The notes under the pieces were generated by a model. The model was not told where the DNA came from and ran no database searches. It was given only the letters and a program-made list of their open reading frames with translations. From positions 62,001 through 126,000 of the forward strand of contig CAKTFJ010000006.1 in assembly GCA_934555825.1 (NCBI GenBank): DNA of 64,000 bases, given 5' to 3'. The position numbers and the translations under genes were made by a program. This DNA is from an uncultured Hyphomicrobium sp. (GTDB taxonomy: Bacteria; Pseudomonadota; Alphaproteobacteria; Rhizobiales; Hyphomicrobiaceae). Below are positions 52,621 to 64,000 of the stretch, piece after piece. The first letter of the stretch is position 1, and every line of letters starts with the position of its first letter.

Positions 52621-52834
52621 GACGACGCGGACAGGACGCGCCGCAGGGCGACAATCTCATCCTTTAAATTTCACTAAGGCCCCGGAGCATGGTCCGAGAG
52701 CGCGACCCGATATTTTACCGGATATTTTTACGTGTCTCGCTCACCGGCGAGTTGGCGTATATGGGGACGTCTAGGAGCTGATCGCACGCCCGCAGGAAAC
52801 GGACGGCGTGCGCAAGTTTTCGTCCGGAGCCCGT

Positions 52835-53341
52835 ATGAACGCCGAACCCATCGATAGCCACGCGTTTCGGCGCCTCATGCGAAACGTAGCGGGGCAGGTT
52901 TCGATTGTTGCCACCGGAGCGCCGGGGCGGCGCAGCGGTCTGACCGCGAGCGCGGTGTGCTCTCTCACCGATCTACCGCCGATGGTGCTCGTCTGCGTCA
53001 ATCGCTCGGCGAGTGTTCACGACGTCATCATCGAGAACGGTGTGTTCAGCATCAACGCCCTGGCCTCGGATCAAGAGGCCGTCGCGCGCGTGTTCTCAGG
53101 CGTCGAGGGGTTGCGCGGAGAGCAGCGGTTCAGCACGGGCGATTGGTCGGTGGGCGCGAACGGCGCTCCAATCCTGGCCTCGGCGGTCTGCCAGCTGGAA
53201 TGCCGTTTGGCTGACTATAAGCACACCGCCTCTCACACCGTGTTTTTCGGATCGGTCATCGCAGGCACGGCATCGCACGACGCAAGCCCGCTTCTCTACC
53301 ATCGCGGTGCCTACGTCGAACTGGCGCCTGCGGACGCCTGA
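52835..53341 (+). CDS. Flavin reductase-like (HpaC/RutF-type) protein
   Basis: A 168-residue FMN-binding split-barrel protein. AFRRLMRNVAGQVSIVATGAPGRRSGLTASAVCSLTDLPPMVLVCVNRSASVHDVI is typical of flavin reductases that feed FMNH2 to two-component monooxygenases. FSINALASDQEAVARVFSG and the C-terminal HTVFFGSVIAG ... PLLYHRGAYVEL complete the domain. No partner oxygenase is adjacent. GGAG lies eight bases before the ATG at 52835, which is chosen over a GTG at 52808. Confidence 0.9.
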   Translation: MNAEPIDSHAFRRLMRNVAGQVSIVATGAPGRRSGLTASAVCSLTDLPPMVLVCVNRSASVHDVIIENGVFSINALASDQEAVARVFSGVEGLRGEQRFSTGDWSVGANGAPILASAVCQLECRLADYKHTASHTVFFGSVIAGTASHDASPLLYHRGAYVELAPADA

Positions 53342-53410
53342 ACACGCGACCTGCCCGCGCCAAACTTCTCGGCACTTGTGTCCGAACTCGCCAAAGCGCG
53401 TTAGCGCTTC

Positions 53411-53430
53411 GGGAGCAAGGCGACCCGGCG
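53411..53430. repeat. Copy of an interspersed repeat next to tRNA-Ala
   Basis: gggagcaaggcgacccggcg is identical over 20 bases to 25716-25735 near tRNA-Leu. It is followed by a hairpin-forming GCGGAGC..GCTCCGC stretch. Confidence 0.7.
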
Positions 53431-53534
53431 GTCATGGCGGAGCCATGCTCCGCATGGACTGCGCCGGATTTCCACGAGCACTCCGCTCATTGAGCGAAGT
53501 CTATCGCAGCTTGTGTAGGGAAATCAGAGAAAAA

Positions 53535-53610
<76 letters not shown>

Positions 53611-53762
53611 TACCTTTGGGATCCGATACCTGGGGAGCGAGCCGCCCACCCGAGGCATCGTCTGGAAGACCGGCTCATTAGGCCGATCGCTTCAAAACTG
53701 CAAGTGCGAAGTTGGTGGCGGCGCACGGAAATCGCACGTCCGCGCACCCGCTCAACGCGCAA

Positions 53763-54143
53763 TCAGCGCTCCTCGTCGCCTTCTTTCACGGGACCGCCGA
53801 TGATGTTCGAGACGTCGCCGCCCTCTTCCTCTTCTTCCTCAAGGAAGGTTTCGTCCTCGCTGGTCGAGATCGAATCGTCTTCGTCGCCGTCCTCGATCTC
53901 CAGTTCCTCGTCGCCCTCCGCGACCTCGTCGGACGCCGGCTTGGCTGCAAAATCGGACTTGCGGCCCCGGCGGCTGCTCCGCTCTTCGCTGGCCGCTGCC
54001 GCGCCGAGCGGCGAGGAGGCCAGTTCGTAGACCGTGCCACAGATCGGGCATACGATCGGCGAGCGGTTGAGATCATAGAACCGCGCGTCGCATTCACTGC
54101 TCTGGCAGGTGCGCTTCGTCCCGCGCGCTTGCTTCGTCGCCAT
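53763..54143 (-). CDS. TIGR02300-type FYDLN acid-domain protein
   Basis: A 126-residue protein. A zinc ribbon (CQSSEC 13/18 and CPIC 32/35) encloses the family motif ARFYDLNRSPIVCPICGTVYE. A Ser/Lys linker and a very acidic C-terminal tail (EEDGDEDD, EEEEEEGG) follow. Conserved in alphaproteobacteria next to aroA and tRNA-Ala, function unknown. The start at 54143 matches the family; an upstream frame to 54248 crosses the divergent promoter. Confidence 0.9.
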   Translation of the reverse strand: MATKQARGTKRTCQSSECDARFYDLNRSPIVCPICGTVYELASSPLGAAAASEERSSRRGRKSDFAAKPASDEVAEGDEELEIEDGDEDDSISTSEDETFLEEEEEEGGDVSNIIGGPVKEGDEER

Positions 54144-54163
54144 GGCTTTCGTGCTCACAGTAA

Positions 54164-56352
<2,189 letters not shown>

Positions 56353-56589
56353 AGCCGCATGGCACCCTAAGCGGGCCTCGCGTCTCAATTTTTTACTGGC
56401 GGGCTGAGGCCCATCACGGCGGCACCGAGACAAGATCCACATCCCTGCCGGCAGTCGTCTGCCCGAGTGCGCCTCATCGCGCCTTCTCGGCGCTTCCGCC
56501 GTCAGTCCATCGACAAACCCGCCGCACTCTGAAGCCGATGAGGCCGCAGGGTGAGGCGCATCAACATTTTTTTTCGACCAGGAGCCTTG

Positions 56590-58317
56590 ATGACCACCGA
56601 GATCAGCAAAGAGTACACCCCCTCGCGCGACGAGTTCGCGGCCCTCCTCACCGAGAGTCTTGCCAAGGATGACGTGTTCGAAGGTAGCGTCGTCAAAGGC
56701 AAGGTCGTCGGCATCGAAAAGGACCTCGCCGTCATCGACGTCGGCCTCAAGATGGAAGGCCGCGTGCCGCTCAAGGAGTTCGGCGTCGGCGGCAAGCCGG
56801 GGGACCTCAAGGTTGGCGACACGGTGGAAGTCTACCTCGAGCGCATCGAGAACGCGCTGGGTGAAGCCGTCCTCTCGCGCGATAAGGCGCGCCGCGAGGA
56901 GAGCTGGACCCGCCTCGAGAAGCTCTCCGAGAAGGGCGAGAAGGTGACGGGCGTCATCTTCAACAAGGTGAAGGGTGGCTTCACGGTCGATCTCGACGGC
57001 GCCGTGGCGTTCCTTCCGGGTTCGCAGGTCGACATCCGCCCCGTCCGCGACATCGGGCCTCTCATGCATCAGCCGCAGCAGTTCCAGATTCTCAAGATGG
57101 ATCGCCGCCGTGGCAACATCGTCGTCTCGCGCCGCTCGGTGCTGGAAGAGACGCGTGCCGAGCAGCGCGCCGACATCGTGGCCCGCCTCGCCGAAGGCCA
57201 GATCATCGACGGCCTCGTCAAGAACATCACCGACTACGGTGCGTTCATCGACCTCGGCGGCATCGACGGCCTCCTGCACGTCACCGATATGGCATGGCGC
57301 CGCGTCAATCATCCGTCCGAGATCCTCAACGTCGGCGATACGGTGAAGGTGCAGATCATCCGCATCAACCCCGAGACGCAGCGTATCTCGCTCGGCATGA
57401 AGCAGCTCCAGTCCGATCCATGGTCCACCATCGAGGCCAAGTACCCGATCGGGTCGCGCTTCACCGGCACCGTGACCAACATCGCCGACTACGGTGCGTT
57501 CGTTGAGCTCGAGCCGGGCGTCGAAGGCTTGATTCACGTCTCTGAGATGAGCTGGACCAAGAAGAACGTGCATCCCGGCAAGATCGTCTCGACCAGCCAG
57601 CAGGTCGAAGTGCAGATCCTCGAAGTCGATCCCGGCAAGCGCCGTATCTCGCTCGGCCTGAAGCAGACCCAGGACAACCCGTGGGATGCGTTCCTCGCTC
57701 AGCACCCGAAGGGCACTGAGGTCGAAGGCCCGATCCGCAACATCACCGAGTTCGGTCTCTTCATCGGTCTCGAAGGTGGCGTGGACGGCATGGTCCATCT
57801 CTCGGATCTCGACTGGCAGAAGGCCGGCGACGAGGTCATCAAGGACTACAAGAAGGGCGACACCGTCAAAGCGGTCGTGCTCGACGTCGACAGCTCGAAG
57901 GAGCGTATCTCGCTCGGTATCAAGCAGCTTGGCGGCGACCCGGCCGACGCGCTCGGCAAGTACAAGAAGGGCGACCAGGTCACCTGCGAGGTGATCCAGG
58001 TGCAGGAGAATGGCATCGAGGTTCGCATCGCCGACAGCGATCTCACCACCTTCATCAAGCGTTCGGACCTCTCGCGTGATCGCTCCGAGCAGCGCGCCGA
58101 GCGCTTCTCGGTCGGCCAGAAGGTCGATGCGGCTGTGCTCTCGGTCGACAAGACCGCGCGCCGGATCGGCGTCTCGATCAAGGCGCTCGAGATCGCGGAA
58201 GAGAAGCAGGCCGTGGCGCAGTACGGATCTTCAGATTCGGGCGCGTCGCTCGGCGACATCTTCAAGGCCGCCATCAAGAAGCGTGACGCCGAGGACGGCG
58301 AAGGCGACGAGGAATAA
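56590..58317 (+). CDS. rpsA: Ribosomal protein bS1
   Basis: Binds mRNA at the 30S subunit. 575 residues with six S1 repeats; typical repeat signatures are FINLG-like DYGAFIDLGGIDGLLHVTDMAWRRVNHPSE, DYGAFVELEPGVEGLIHVSEMSW and EFGLFIGLEGGVDGMVHLSDLDW. AGGAGCCTTG precedes the ATG at 56590. A strong terminator follows, so rpsA ends the aroA-cmk-rpsA group. Confidence 0.98.
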   Translation: MTTEISKEYTPSRDEFAALLTESLAKDDVFEGSVVKGKVVGIEKDLAVIDVGLKMEGRVPLKEFGVGGKPGDLKVGDTVEVYLERIENALGEAVLSRDKARREESWTRLEKLSEKGEKVTGVIFNKVKGGFTVDLDGAVAFLPGSQVDIRPVRDIGPLMHQPQQFQILKMDRRRGNIVVSRRSVLEETRAEQRADIVARLAEGQIIDGLVKNITDYGAFIDLGGIDGLLHVTDMAWRRVNHPSEILNVGDTVKVQIIRINPETQRISLGMKQLQSDPWSTIEAKYPIGSRFTGTVTNIADYGAFVELEPGVEGLIHVSEMSWTKKNVHPGKIVSTSQQVEVQILEVDPGKRRISLGLKQTQDNPWDAFLAQHPKGTEVEGPIRNITEFGLFIGLEGGVDGMVHLSDLDWQKAGDEVIKDYKKGDTVKAVVLDVDSSKERISLGIKQLGGDPADALGKYKKGDQVTCEVIQVQENGIEVRIADSDLTTFIKRSDLSRDRSEQRAERFSVGQKVDAAVLSVDKTARRIGVSIKALEIAEEKQAVAQYGSSDSGASLGDIFKAAIKKRDAEDGEGDEE

Positions 58318-58349
58318 GGCCAAGGGCCACCTGAGCCTTGGAAGACAAT

Positions 58350-58382
58350 CATGCGCGGGGCGGAAGCCCCGCGCATTTTTTT
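58350..58382 (+). terminator. Intrinsic terminator after rpsA
   Basis: ATGCGCGGGG pairs with CCCCGCGCAT around a short loop and seven T residues follow. Confidence 0.93.
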
Positions 58383-58532
58383 ACCTTGTGCGGAAGCGGA
58401 TCCGAGCCGACCCGGAAACCACCTGTAAGCCCTTTGCCGACGATCGCCGTTGCGTTGGCACGGCCGGTTTCCTAACTTTCGGCCCAACCGAGGCGTTGAC
58501 TCTGCCCGAACCCTCACCGAGGAGCGAACTCC

Positions 58533-59504
58533 ATGTCACTCGAAACCGAAGCCGTCATCGACCGGCGCCGTATGCGCCGGCGGATCAGCTTCTGGCGCAC
58601 CGCGGCCGTCCTGTTCGTCGGGCTCTTGCTCGGCACCATGATGTTCGGCAGCGAGGACTTCTCGACCATCGGCGGTCCGAACCAGATCGCCCGCGTCGCC
58701 ATCGAAGGCACCATCACCGACAATCGCGATCAGCTCCGTATGTTGGAGCGGATACGCGACGCGAGCCACGTCCAGGCGCTCATCGTGCACGTGAACAGCC
58801 CCGGCGGCACGACGACGGGCGGCGAAAGCCTCTATCAGGCGCTGCGCGAGGTCGCGGCGAAGAAGCCCGTGGTGGCACAGTTCGGCACGGTGGCCGCCTC
58901 GGCCGGTTACATCGTGGGTCTTGGCACGGACCGCATCGTGGCGCGCGGCAACACGATCACCGGCTCCGTCGGCGTGCTGGCCCAGTGGCCCGAGGTGAGC
59001 GAGATGCTGGACAAGCTCGGTATCAAGTTCAACGAGGTGAAGAGCGGCCGTCTCAAGGCCGAGCCCAACCCCTTCGCGCCGGCGACCGACGACGGCCGCA
59101 GGGTGATGCAGGAGACCATCGACGACGGGTTCCGCTGGTTCCTTTCGCTCGTCGAGGAGCGTCGCGGCATCGCGGCCCGCAGCGTGAGCGGCTTGGCTGA
59201 AGGCCGCATCTTCTCCGGCCGTCAGGCGCTCGAAGCCAAGCTGATCGACGAGATCGGCGGCGAAGCGGAAGCCGTCCGGTGGCTGCAAACCGAGCGCGGG
59301 ATTTCGACGGACCTCAACGTGGTGACCTGGCGTCCGCGCGCGGAGAATTCTTGGAGCGCCCTCTCCGGGTCACAGTCGGGAGCCACGGGCACTGTGCTTG
59401 CCGCCCTGCTAGGCAGCATTTTTAACCTTCCGCGCCTTCCGGCGGTGCTGGAGCGAGTTGGTCTTGACGGCCTCGTATCTGTTTGGCAACCTTCCGAAAA
59501 TTGA
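58533..59504 (+). CDS. sppA: Signal peptide peptidase SppA (short form)
   Basis: A 323-residue membrane-anchored serine protease that degrades leftover signal peptides. It has one N-terminal helix (about 18-40), catalytic Ser123 ([11 protein letters not shown]) and Lys175 ([11 protein letters not shown]). The 52-residue spacing is the same as in the Bacillus enzyme. The short, single-domain form is half the length of E. coli SppA. It precedes ihfB. Confidence 0.94.
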   Translation: MSLETEAVIDRRRMRRRISFWRTAAVLFVGLLLGTMMFGSEDFSTIGGPNQIARVAIEGTITDNRDQLRMLERIRDASHVQALIVHVNSPGGTTTGGESLYQALREVAAKKPVVAQFGTVAASAGYIVGLGTDRIVARGNTITGSVGVLAQWPEVSEMLDKLGIKFNEVKSGRLKAEPNPFAPATDDGRRVMQETIDDGFRWFLSLVEERRGIAARSVSGLAEGRIFSGRQALEAKLIDEIGGEAEAVRWLQTERGISTDLNVVTWRPRAENSWSALSGSQSGATGTVLAALLGSIFNLPRLPAVLERVGLDGLVSVWQPSEN

Positions 59505-59539
59505 AGAAAAACCAATACCTTTTCCGGGAGGCGTGTGCT

Positions 59540-59827
59540 TTGATCAAATCTGAGCTCATCCAAAAAATTGCAGCATCGAATCCGCATCTCTACCATCGGG
59601 ACGTCGAGCGCATCGTGAACGTCGTGTTCGACGAGATCGTCGATGCGCTTGCGCAGGGCGATCGGGTCGAGCTCAGAGGCTTCGGAGCGTTCACGGTGAA
59701 GCACCGCGCGGCGCGTCAGGGTCGCAACCCGCGCACGGGCGATCCGGTGCCGGTTGCGGAAAAGTTCGTCCCGTTCTTCAAGACGGGCAAGGAGCTGCGC
59801 GATCGCCTCAACGACGGCGACGGCTGA
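59540..59827 (+). CDS. ihfB: Integration host factor beta subunit
   Basis: DNA-bending nucleoid protein (IHF with the alpha subunit). 95 residues: [32 protein letters not shown], then [49 protein letters not shown] with the minor-groove-inserting Pro. A TTG start about eight bases after GGGAGG gives the normal family N-terminus. The ATG at 59483 would overlap sppA and add 19 foreign residues. Confidence 0.95.
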   Translation: MIKSELIQKIAASNPHLYHRDVERIVNVVFDEIVDALAQGDRVELRGFGAFTVKHRAARQGRNPRTGDPVPVAEKFVPFFKTGKELRDRLNDGDG

Positions 59828-59872
59828 TCCGAGAGATTGATGCTGGTTGCGTAGCGGGCGAGAGGAACGAGC

Positions 59873-60235
59873 GTGCTCAAGCGAATTCTTTGGCTGTTGA
59901 CCGCTTTTCCCGCGGCTGCGCTGCTGATCACGCTTGCGGTCGCAAACCGCCATAGCGTTCGCCTCGTGCTCGATCCCTTCCGGCCCGATCAACCCGCATT
60001 GTCGATCATGCTGCCGTTCTACGCCTACCTGTTCGGAATGCTTCTGATCGGCGTGCTGCTGGGCGGCGCCGCGACGTGGTTTTCTCAAGGGCGATGGCGT
60101 CGCATCGCGCGTCAGCGGGCGAGTGAAGCCAAGCGATGGCATGTCGAGGCCGACAGGCTCATGCGCGAGCGCGATGCGGACGTGGGCGCCCGCACCAAGG
60201 CACTTGCCGCACCCGTCAAACGCGACGCTGCTTAA
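59873..60235 (+). CDS. LapA-domain (DUF1049) inner-membrane protein
   Basis: A 120-residue protein with two hydrophobic helices (about 5-24 and 44-68) and a basic, coiled-coil-like C-terminal tail. The pattern (VANRHSVRLVLDPF ... FYAYLFGMLLIGVLLGG) is that of LapA/YciS, which in enterobacteria assists LpxC turnover. It has a GTG start after GAGGAACGAGC. It lies between ihfB and trpF in the conserved alphaproteobacterial order. Confidence 0.9.
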   Translation: MLKRILWLLTAFPAAALLITLAVANRHSVRLVLDPFRPDQPALSIMLPFYAYLFGMLLIGVLLGGAATWFSQGRWRRIARQRASEAKRWHVEADRLMRERDADVGARTKALAAPVKRDAA

Positions 60236-60325
60236 GCTCTTTTCCGCTGTAGGATTGCGCCTCTCTCGGCCCATACGGCGGGTCCGTGCGATCACGCTCC
60301 AATCCGCAACGACACGGCAACACCC

Positions 60326-60994
60326 ATGTCCATACGCGTGAAAATCTGCGGAATTCGCACCAGCGACGCACTCGATGCCGCGCTCGATGCCGGTGCCGAC
60401 CTCGTCGGCCTCGTGCTGTTCCCGAAGAGCCCGCGCAACGTCTCGCTCGATGAGGCCGCCGCTCTGGCGGCGCGCGCGCGCGATCGTGGCGGCGCGGAGG
60501 TCGTAACGCTTCTGGTCGATCCCGACGACGCGCTCGTCGAAGTCGTCGCGCAGAAGATCAAACCAGACCTCATACAACTCCATGGGCACGAAACACCGGC
60601 ACGGGTCGAAGCGGTGCGAAAGATGAGCGGTCTCCGCATCCTCAAAGCGGTGCCGGTGGGCGATGCCGATGATGTCGCCGCTGCCTTCGACCATCTGGCA
60701 CCGGACGGCAGAGCCGCTGAGATGCTTTTGTTTGACGCCAAGCCTCCCGCCGATCCGGGATCGCTGCCCGGCGGCAACGGCCTCACGTTCGACTGGCGCA
60801 TTCTTGAAGCCGCCAAGGGTAGGACGCCGTTCGCGCTCGCGGGCGGCCTCACGCCAGAAAACGTTGCCGCCGCCGTTGCGCTCACCGGCGCGGCGATCGT
60901 CGATGTTTCCTCCGGCGTCGAAAGCCGGCCCGGTGAGAAAGACCCTGAGCGCATCCGCCGCTTCCTTACGGCCGCAAAGGCCGCAAGGCCATGA
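60326..60994 (+). CDS. trpF: Phosphoribosylanthranilate isomerase
   Basis: Third step of the tryptophan branch. The 222-residue TIM barrel has the catalytic Cys in VKICGIRT and the phosphate loops FALAGGLTPENV and VDVSSGVESRPGEKD. The last codons and stop (AARP*) lie inside the left arm of the inverted-repeat element that follows. Confidence 0.97.
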   Translation: MSIRVKICGIRTSDALDAALDAGADLVGLVLFPKSPRNVSLDEAAALAARARDRGGAEVVTLLVDPDDALVEVVAQKIKPDLIQLHGHETPARVEAVRKMSGLRILKAVPVGDADDVAAAFDHLAPDGRAAEMLLFDAKPPADPGSLPGGNGLTFDWRILEAAKGRTPFALAGGLTPENVAAAVALTGAAIVDVSSGVESRPGEKDPERIRRFLTAAKAARP

Positions 60995-61224
60995 ACTCAC
61001 AATTTGAAGGGACATTGATGAGCCAAGACAAGCCAAAGGCCCGGAAAAGCGTGCCGCGCGATGCCTATGCATCGGGCAAGCGGTTTGACGCCGCCATTGG
61101 CTTGTCTTGGCTCACCCCGAAGGGGCGCGGTCCTTTCGCGCTTCCGGGTCATGCCGGAGGCGTGCTTCCAGCACGTCGCGAAAGTCCTCGCGTCAATGCC
61201 TTTCCAATTGTGAGTTCATGGCCT
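60986..61224. repeat. Nested inverted-repeat element between trpF and trpB
   Basis: Outer arms: AGGCCATGAACTCACAATT at 60986-61004 and its exact reverse complement at 61206-61224 (19/19), continuing inward with mismatches (CATTGA). Inner arms: TGAGCCAAGACAAGCCAA at 61019-61036 and its exact reverse complement at 61097-61114 (18/18). The centre holds a CGATGC-CTAT-GCATCG hairpin (61059-61074). CCCC-GAA-GGGG and GTGCT-TCC-AGCAC hairpins lie on the right. The left arm contains the trpF stop. A frame at 61018-61236 with GAAGGG before its ATG could encode 72 residues but is not recognised. Confidence 0.85.
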
Positions 61225-61280
61225 AAGCAGGCATGAAATTTCGCCCCTCCCGGGCGTGCTACGCGAGAGGACAGCCGGAG

Positions 61281-62552
61281 ATGGCCTCGAAGGAAGACAA
61301 GACGGCGGACGCCAAGCGCAACACACTGCGCGCGGGCCCGGATGCAGAAGGCCAATTCGGTCTCTTCGGCGGACGGTTCGTCGCCGAGACGTTGATGCCG
61401 CTGATCCTGGATCTCGAAACGGCCTACGACGCCGCCAAGAATGATCCTGCGTTCCAGACGGAGTTGACCAACCTGCTGCTTCATTACGGCGGCCGGCCGA
61501 GCCCGCTCTATTACGCCGAGCGCCTCACCCAGCATTTCCGTGACGCGGCGAAGCAATCGGGCGGCACGGGCGGCGCAAAGATCTACTTCAAGCGCGACGA
61601 GCTCAATCACACCGGCAGCCACAAGATCAACAACTGCCTTGGCCAGATCCAGCTTGCGCGCCGCATGGGCAAAACGCGCATCATCGCAGAGACAGGCGCT
61701 GGCCAGCATGGCGTGGCGGTGGCCACGGTGTGCGCGCGCTTCGGCCTTCCGTGTGAGATCTACATGGGCGCGACCGACGTGGCGCGTCAGGCTCCGAACG
61801 TCGCGCGCATGCACATGCTCGGCGCCAAGGTCAATCCGGTCACGGCAGGCGCCGGCACGCTGAAGGACGCGATGAACGAGGCGCTGCGCGATTGGGTCAC
61901 CAACGTGCGCGATACGTACTACCTGATCGGCACCGCCGCAGGCCCGCATCCCTATCCCGCCATGGTGCGCGACTTCCAGGCCATCATCGGCAACGAGGTG
62001 CGCCAGCAGATGATGGAGCGCGAAGGCCGTCTCCCCGATACGCTCGTCGCCTGCATCGGCGGCGGCTCGAACGCCATCGGTCTCTTCCATCCCTTCCTCG
62101 ATGACGAAGGCGTCGCCATCTACGGAGTCGAAGCTGGCGGGCATGGCGTGGATGTCGAGAACGGTCACGCCGCGTCCATGAGTGGCGGCAGCCCCGGCGT
62201 GCTGCACGGCAATCGCACGTATCTACTACAGGACTCCGAGGGCCAGATCCTCGAAGGCCATTCCATCTCGGCAGGCTTGGATTATCCGGGCGTCGGCCCT
62301 GAGCATGCCTGGCTCAAGGATACGGGCCGGGTGAACTACGTGCCGATCACCGACAAGGAAGCGCTCGAAGCGTTCCAGCTCTCGGCAAAGCTCGAAGGCA
62401 TCATCCCCGCGCTCGAACCCTCGCACGCGCTCGCCTGGGTGACGAAGCTCGCGCCGACGCTGCCCCAGGACAACATTCTCGTCATGAACATGTGCGGGCG
62501 CGGCGACAAGGACGTGTTCGCCGTCGCGGGCTATCTGGGGATCAAGCTTTGA
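61281..62552 (+). CDS. trpB: Tryptophan synthase beta subunit
   Basis: PLP enzyme joining indole and serine. 423 residues with [15 protein letters not shown], the PLP Lys115 in [27 protein letters not shown] and GGGSNAIG. The start at 61281 follows GAGGACAGCC; an upstream frame from 61233 begins inside non-coding DNA after the repeat. The stop overlaps the TTG start of trpA. Confidence 0.97.
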   Translation: MASKEDKTADAKRNTLRAGPDAEGQFGLFGGRFVAETLMPLILDLETAYDAAKNDPAFQTELTNLLLHYGGRPSPLYYAERLTQHFRDAAKQSGGTGGAKIYFKRDELNHTGSHKINNCLGQIQLARRMGKTRIIAETGAGQHGVAVATVCARFGLPCEIYMGATDVARQAPNVARMHMLGAKVNPVTAGAGTLKDAMNEALRDWVTNVRDTYYLIGTAAGPHPYPAMVRDFQAIIGNEVRQQMMEREGRLPDTLVACIGGGSNAIGLFHPFLDDEGVAIYGVEAGGHGVDVENGHAASMSGGSPGVLHGNRTYLLQDSEGQILEGHSISAGLDYPGVGPEHAWLKDTGRVNYVPITDKEALEAFQLSAKLEGIIPALEPSHALAWVTKLAPTLPQDNILVMNMCGRGDKDVFAVAGYLGIKL

Positions 62553-63382
62553 CCAAGACAAACGAAACGCGCATCGACCGTCGCTTCGCCGCGCTGAAAG
62601 CGGAAGGCCGCGCCGCCCTCGTCACCTTCGTCACCGCGGGAGACCCGGATCTCGAAACGTCGAAGGCGATTCTCGCAGGGCTCCCCGGCGCGGGCGCCGA
62701 CGTCATCGAACTCGGCATGCCGTTCTCGGACCCCATGGCCGACGGACCGGCCATTCAGGCCTCATCTCTGAGGGCTCTCAAGGCGGGCCACAAGATGCGC
62801 GATACACTCGCCATGGTCCGCGAATTCCGCAAGACCGACAACGACACGCCCATCGTGCTCATGGGCTACTACAATCCGATCTACGTCTATCCGAACGAGG
62901 CGTTCTTGGACGAAGCCGCCGCAGCGGGCGTCGATGGCCTCATCGTGGTCGATACGCCGCCTGAGGTGGACGGCGAGCTTTGCCTCCCGGCGATCGAGAG
63001 GGGGATCAACTTCATCCGTCTCGTGACCCCGACAACCGACGATAAGCGCTTGAAAACGGTGCTGAAAAATACGTCGGGCTTCCTTTACTACGTCTCCATC
63101 ACCGGCATCACGGGCGCCGCATCGGCCAATCCGGACGATGTACAAGCCGAGGTTGCGCGCCTCAAACGCGCGACAACGCTTCCCGTAGCGGTTGGTTTCG
63201 GCGTAAGAACGCCTGAGCAGGCCCGCGCTATGGCAAAGGGTGCCGATGGCGTCGTGGTGGGCTCCGCCTTGGTGCGGACCATTGAAGACAGCTTAACTCA
63301 GGATGGCGTCGCGACTGGAAATACGGTCGCCTCCGTCCTAAGTTTGGTCGGTCGCCTGAGCGCGGCACTCCGCGAAGCGTGA
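62549..63382 (+). CDS. trpA: Tryptophan synthase alpha subunit
   Basis: Cleaves indole-glycerol-phosphate and passes indole to TrpB. 277 residues with catalytic Glu54 and Asp65 ([16 protein letters not shown]), YYNPIYVYP and GVRTPEQA. The start is a TTG overlapping the trpB stop by three bases (TTGA), after GGGGATCAAGC. It gives the normal family N-terminus and indicates translational coupling. Confidence 0.97.
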   Translation: MTKTNETRIDRRFAALKAEGRAALVTFVTAGDPDLETSKAILAGLPGAGADVIELGMPFSDPMADGPAIQASSLRALKAGHKMRDTLAMVREFRKTDNDTPIVLMGYYNPIYVYPNEAFLDEAAAAGVDGLIVVDTPPEVDGELCLPAIERGINFIRLVTPTTDDKRLKTVLKNTSGFLYYVSITGITGAASANPDDVQAEVARLKRATTLPVAVGFGVRTPEQARAMAKGADGVVVGSALVRTIEDSLTQDGVATGNTVASVLSLVGRLSAALREA

Positions 63383-63396
63383 GTGCCCGGACGGGA

Positions 63397-63429
63397 TGAG
63401 CCGAGGCCCGCTCGCGAGCGGGTGGCTCA
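63397..63429 (+). other. Hairpin between trpA and accD
   Basis: TGAGCC/GGCTCA outer arms enclose CCCGCTCGCGAGCGGG, a perfect 16-base palindrome. No T-run follows, so it may be a partial attenuator or mRNA-stability element rather than a terminator. Confidence 0.5.
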
Positions 63430-63503
63430 CGGCGAACTTTCGAGACGAAGACGGTAGGAATGGCGCTGTCCCAGGAGAGGCGGGACGTGAGGAGCGGTCA
63501 AGC

Positions 63504-64000
63504 GTGAATTGGATTAACAACGTCGTCCGGCCCAAGATCCGCAGCTTCCTCACCACGAAGCGCGAAGTGCCGGAGAACCTCTGGGTGAAATGCCCGGAGA
63601 CGGGCCAGATGGTCTTCTACAAAGACCTCGAGGCCAATCAATTCGTCGTTCCGGGCTCCAACTATCACATGAAGATGGGCGCCCGGCAGCGGCTCGCGCA
63701 TCTCTTTGACGGCGGCGCGTTCGAGATCGTGCCGATCCCGGCCGTCCCGCAGGATCCGCTGCGCTTCCGCGATGGCCGCCGCTACACGGATCGCATCAAG
63801 GATGCGCGCACCAAGACCGGCATGGAGGATGCCGTTCTCGTGGGCGAAGGCACGCTCGATGGCCAGCCCGTCGTCGCCGCTGCGCAGGATTTCGAATTCA
63901 TGGGCGGCTCGCTCGGCATGGCCGCCGGTGAAGCTGTGATCGCAGGCATGTTGCGCGCAGCCGAGCGCCGCTCGCCGTTCATCCTCTTTGCTGCGTCTGG
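63504..64000 (+). CDS. accD: Acetyl-CoA carboxylase carboxyltransferase beta subunit (partial)
   Basis: Runs off the right edge; 165 residues are visible. It starts with GTG after GGAGCGGTCAAGC and reads [15 protein letters not shown], then [61 protein letters not shown] and [17 protein letters not shown]. AccD transfers carboxyl from biotin to acetyl-CoA, the first step of fatty-acid synthesis. The N-terminal zinc ribbon has only one of the usual four Cys (CPETG; PGSNYH where CPSCG is expected), a known alphaproteobacterial trait. Confidence 0.96.
   Translation, partial: MNWINNVVRPKIRSFLTTKREVPENLWVKCPETGQMVFYKDLEANQFVVPGSNYHMKMGARQRLAHLFDGGAFEIVPIPAVPQDPLRFRDGRRYTDRIKDARTKTGMEDAVLVGEGTLDGQPVVAAAQDFEFMGGSLGMAAGEAVIAGMLRAAERRSPFILFAAS

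Noticed and set aside
52808-52834. GTG start for the flavin reductase gene
   Set aside because: The ATG at 52835 has a GGAG ribosome-binding site and fits family length.
61018-61236. Possible 72-residue gene inside the trpF-trpB element
   Set aside because: It has a fair ribosome-binding site, but much of it lies in the repeat arms and no family is recognised; recorded with the repeat instead of as a gene.

Overview
The window is GC-rich, densely coded DNA from an alphaproteobacterium. The gene order TIGR02300-like / aroA / cmk / rpsA / sppA / ihfB / lapA / trpF / trpB / trpA / accD is typical of Hyphomicrobiales. Genes of one-carbon and acetyl-CoA assimilation are present: three enzymes of the ethylmalonyl-CoA pathway, a Fae-like protein, a quinoprotein-associated SoxYZ-like carrier and a PQQ-type sugar dehydrogenase. 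Together they suggest a methylotroph-like member such as Hyphomicrobium or a relative; the genus is an inference. I see no prophage, CRISPR array, rRNA or classical insertion sequence. Layout, 0-9 kb: ptsH (HPr), ahcY, then a zinc-acquisition pair (a COG0523 GTPase and a His-rich ZnuD-type TonB receptor). Each of the pair starts at a strongly palindromic Zur-box-like site. A small membrane protein, an SH3-type secreted protein, the Fae-like protein and the sugar dehydrogenase follow. 9-26 kb: an Mrp/ApbC protein with a fused DUF971 domain, a TRAP permease pair without a binding protein, a SprT-like metallopeptidase, an AAC(3)-I-like acetyltransferase, a PBP1-type penicillin-binding protein, a DUF2779 nuclease, msrPQ, a YcgN-type Cys-cluster protein, a P1 (DmpA/NylC) peptidase, a TPR protein and tRNA-Leu(CAA). 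26-34 kb: ethylmalonyl-CoA mutase, crotonyl-CoA carboxylase/reductase and methylsuccinyl-CoA dehydrogenase, interleaved with small membrane proteins and a YihY/BrkB protein. 34-49 kb: a TadG-like VWA protein, small exported proteins, ychF, the rplY-pth operon behind a candidate attenuator, a Zur-type regulator, speD, an AsmA protein, a secreted nuclease, the SoxYZ-like carrier and stress-type small proteins (DUF1328, CsbD). 49-53 kb: apt, a Zn-ribbon protein, mtnA and a class II aldolase. This set fits salvage of methylthioadenosine (a by-product of polyamine synthesis, with speD nearby) by the DHAP-shunt type route. A thioredoxin-like protein, a flavin reductase and tRNA-Ala(GGC) follow. 53.7-64 kb: the aroA-cmk-rpsA-sppA-ihfB-lapA-trpFBA-accD block; accD runs off the window. 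Most noteworthy signals: a nested inverted-repeat element of about 240 bp wedged between trpF and trpB, whose left arm overlaps the trpF stop; paired Zur-type operators with a Zur gene in the same window; a Fae-like protein whose catalytic His is replaced by Glu; a leader before rplY with mutually exclusive terminator and antiterminator pairing; and a short repeat shared by the flanks of the two tRNA genes.
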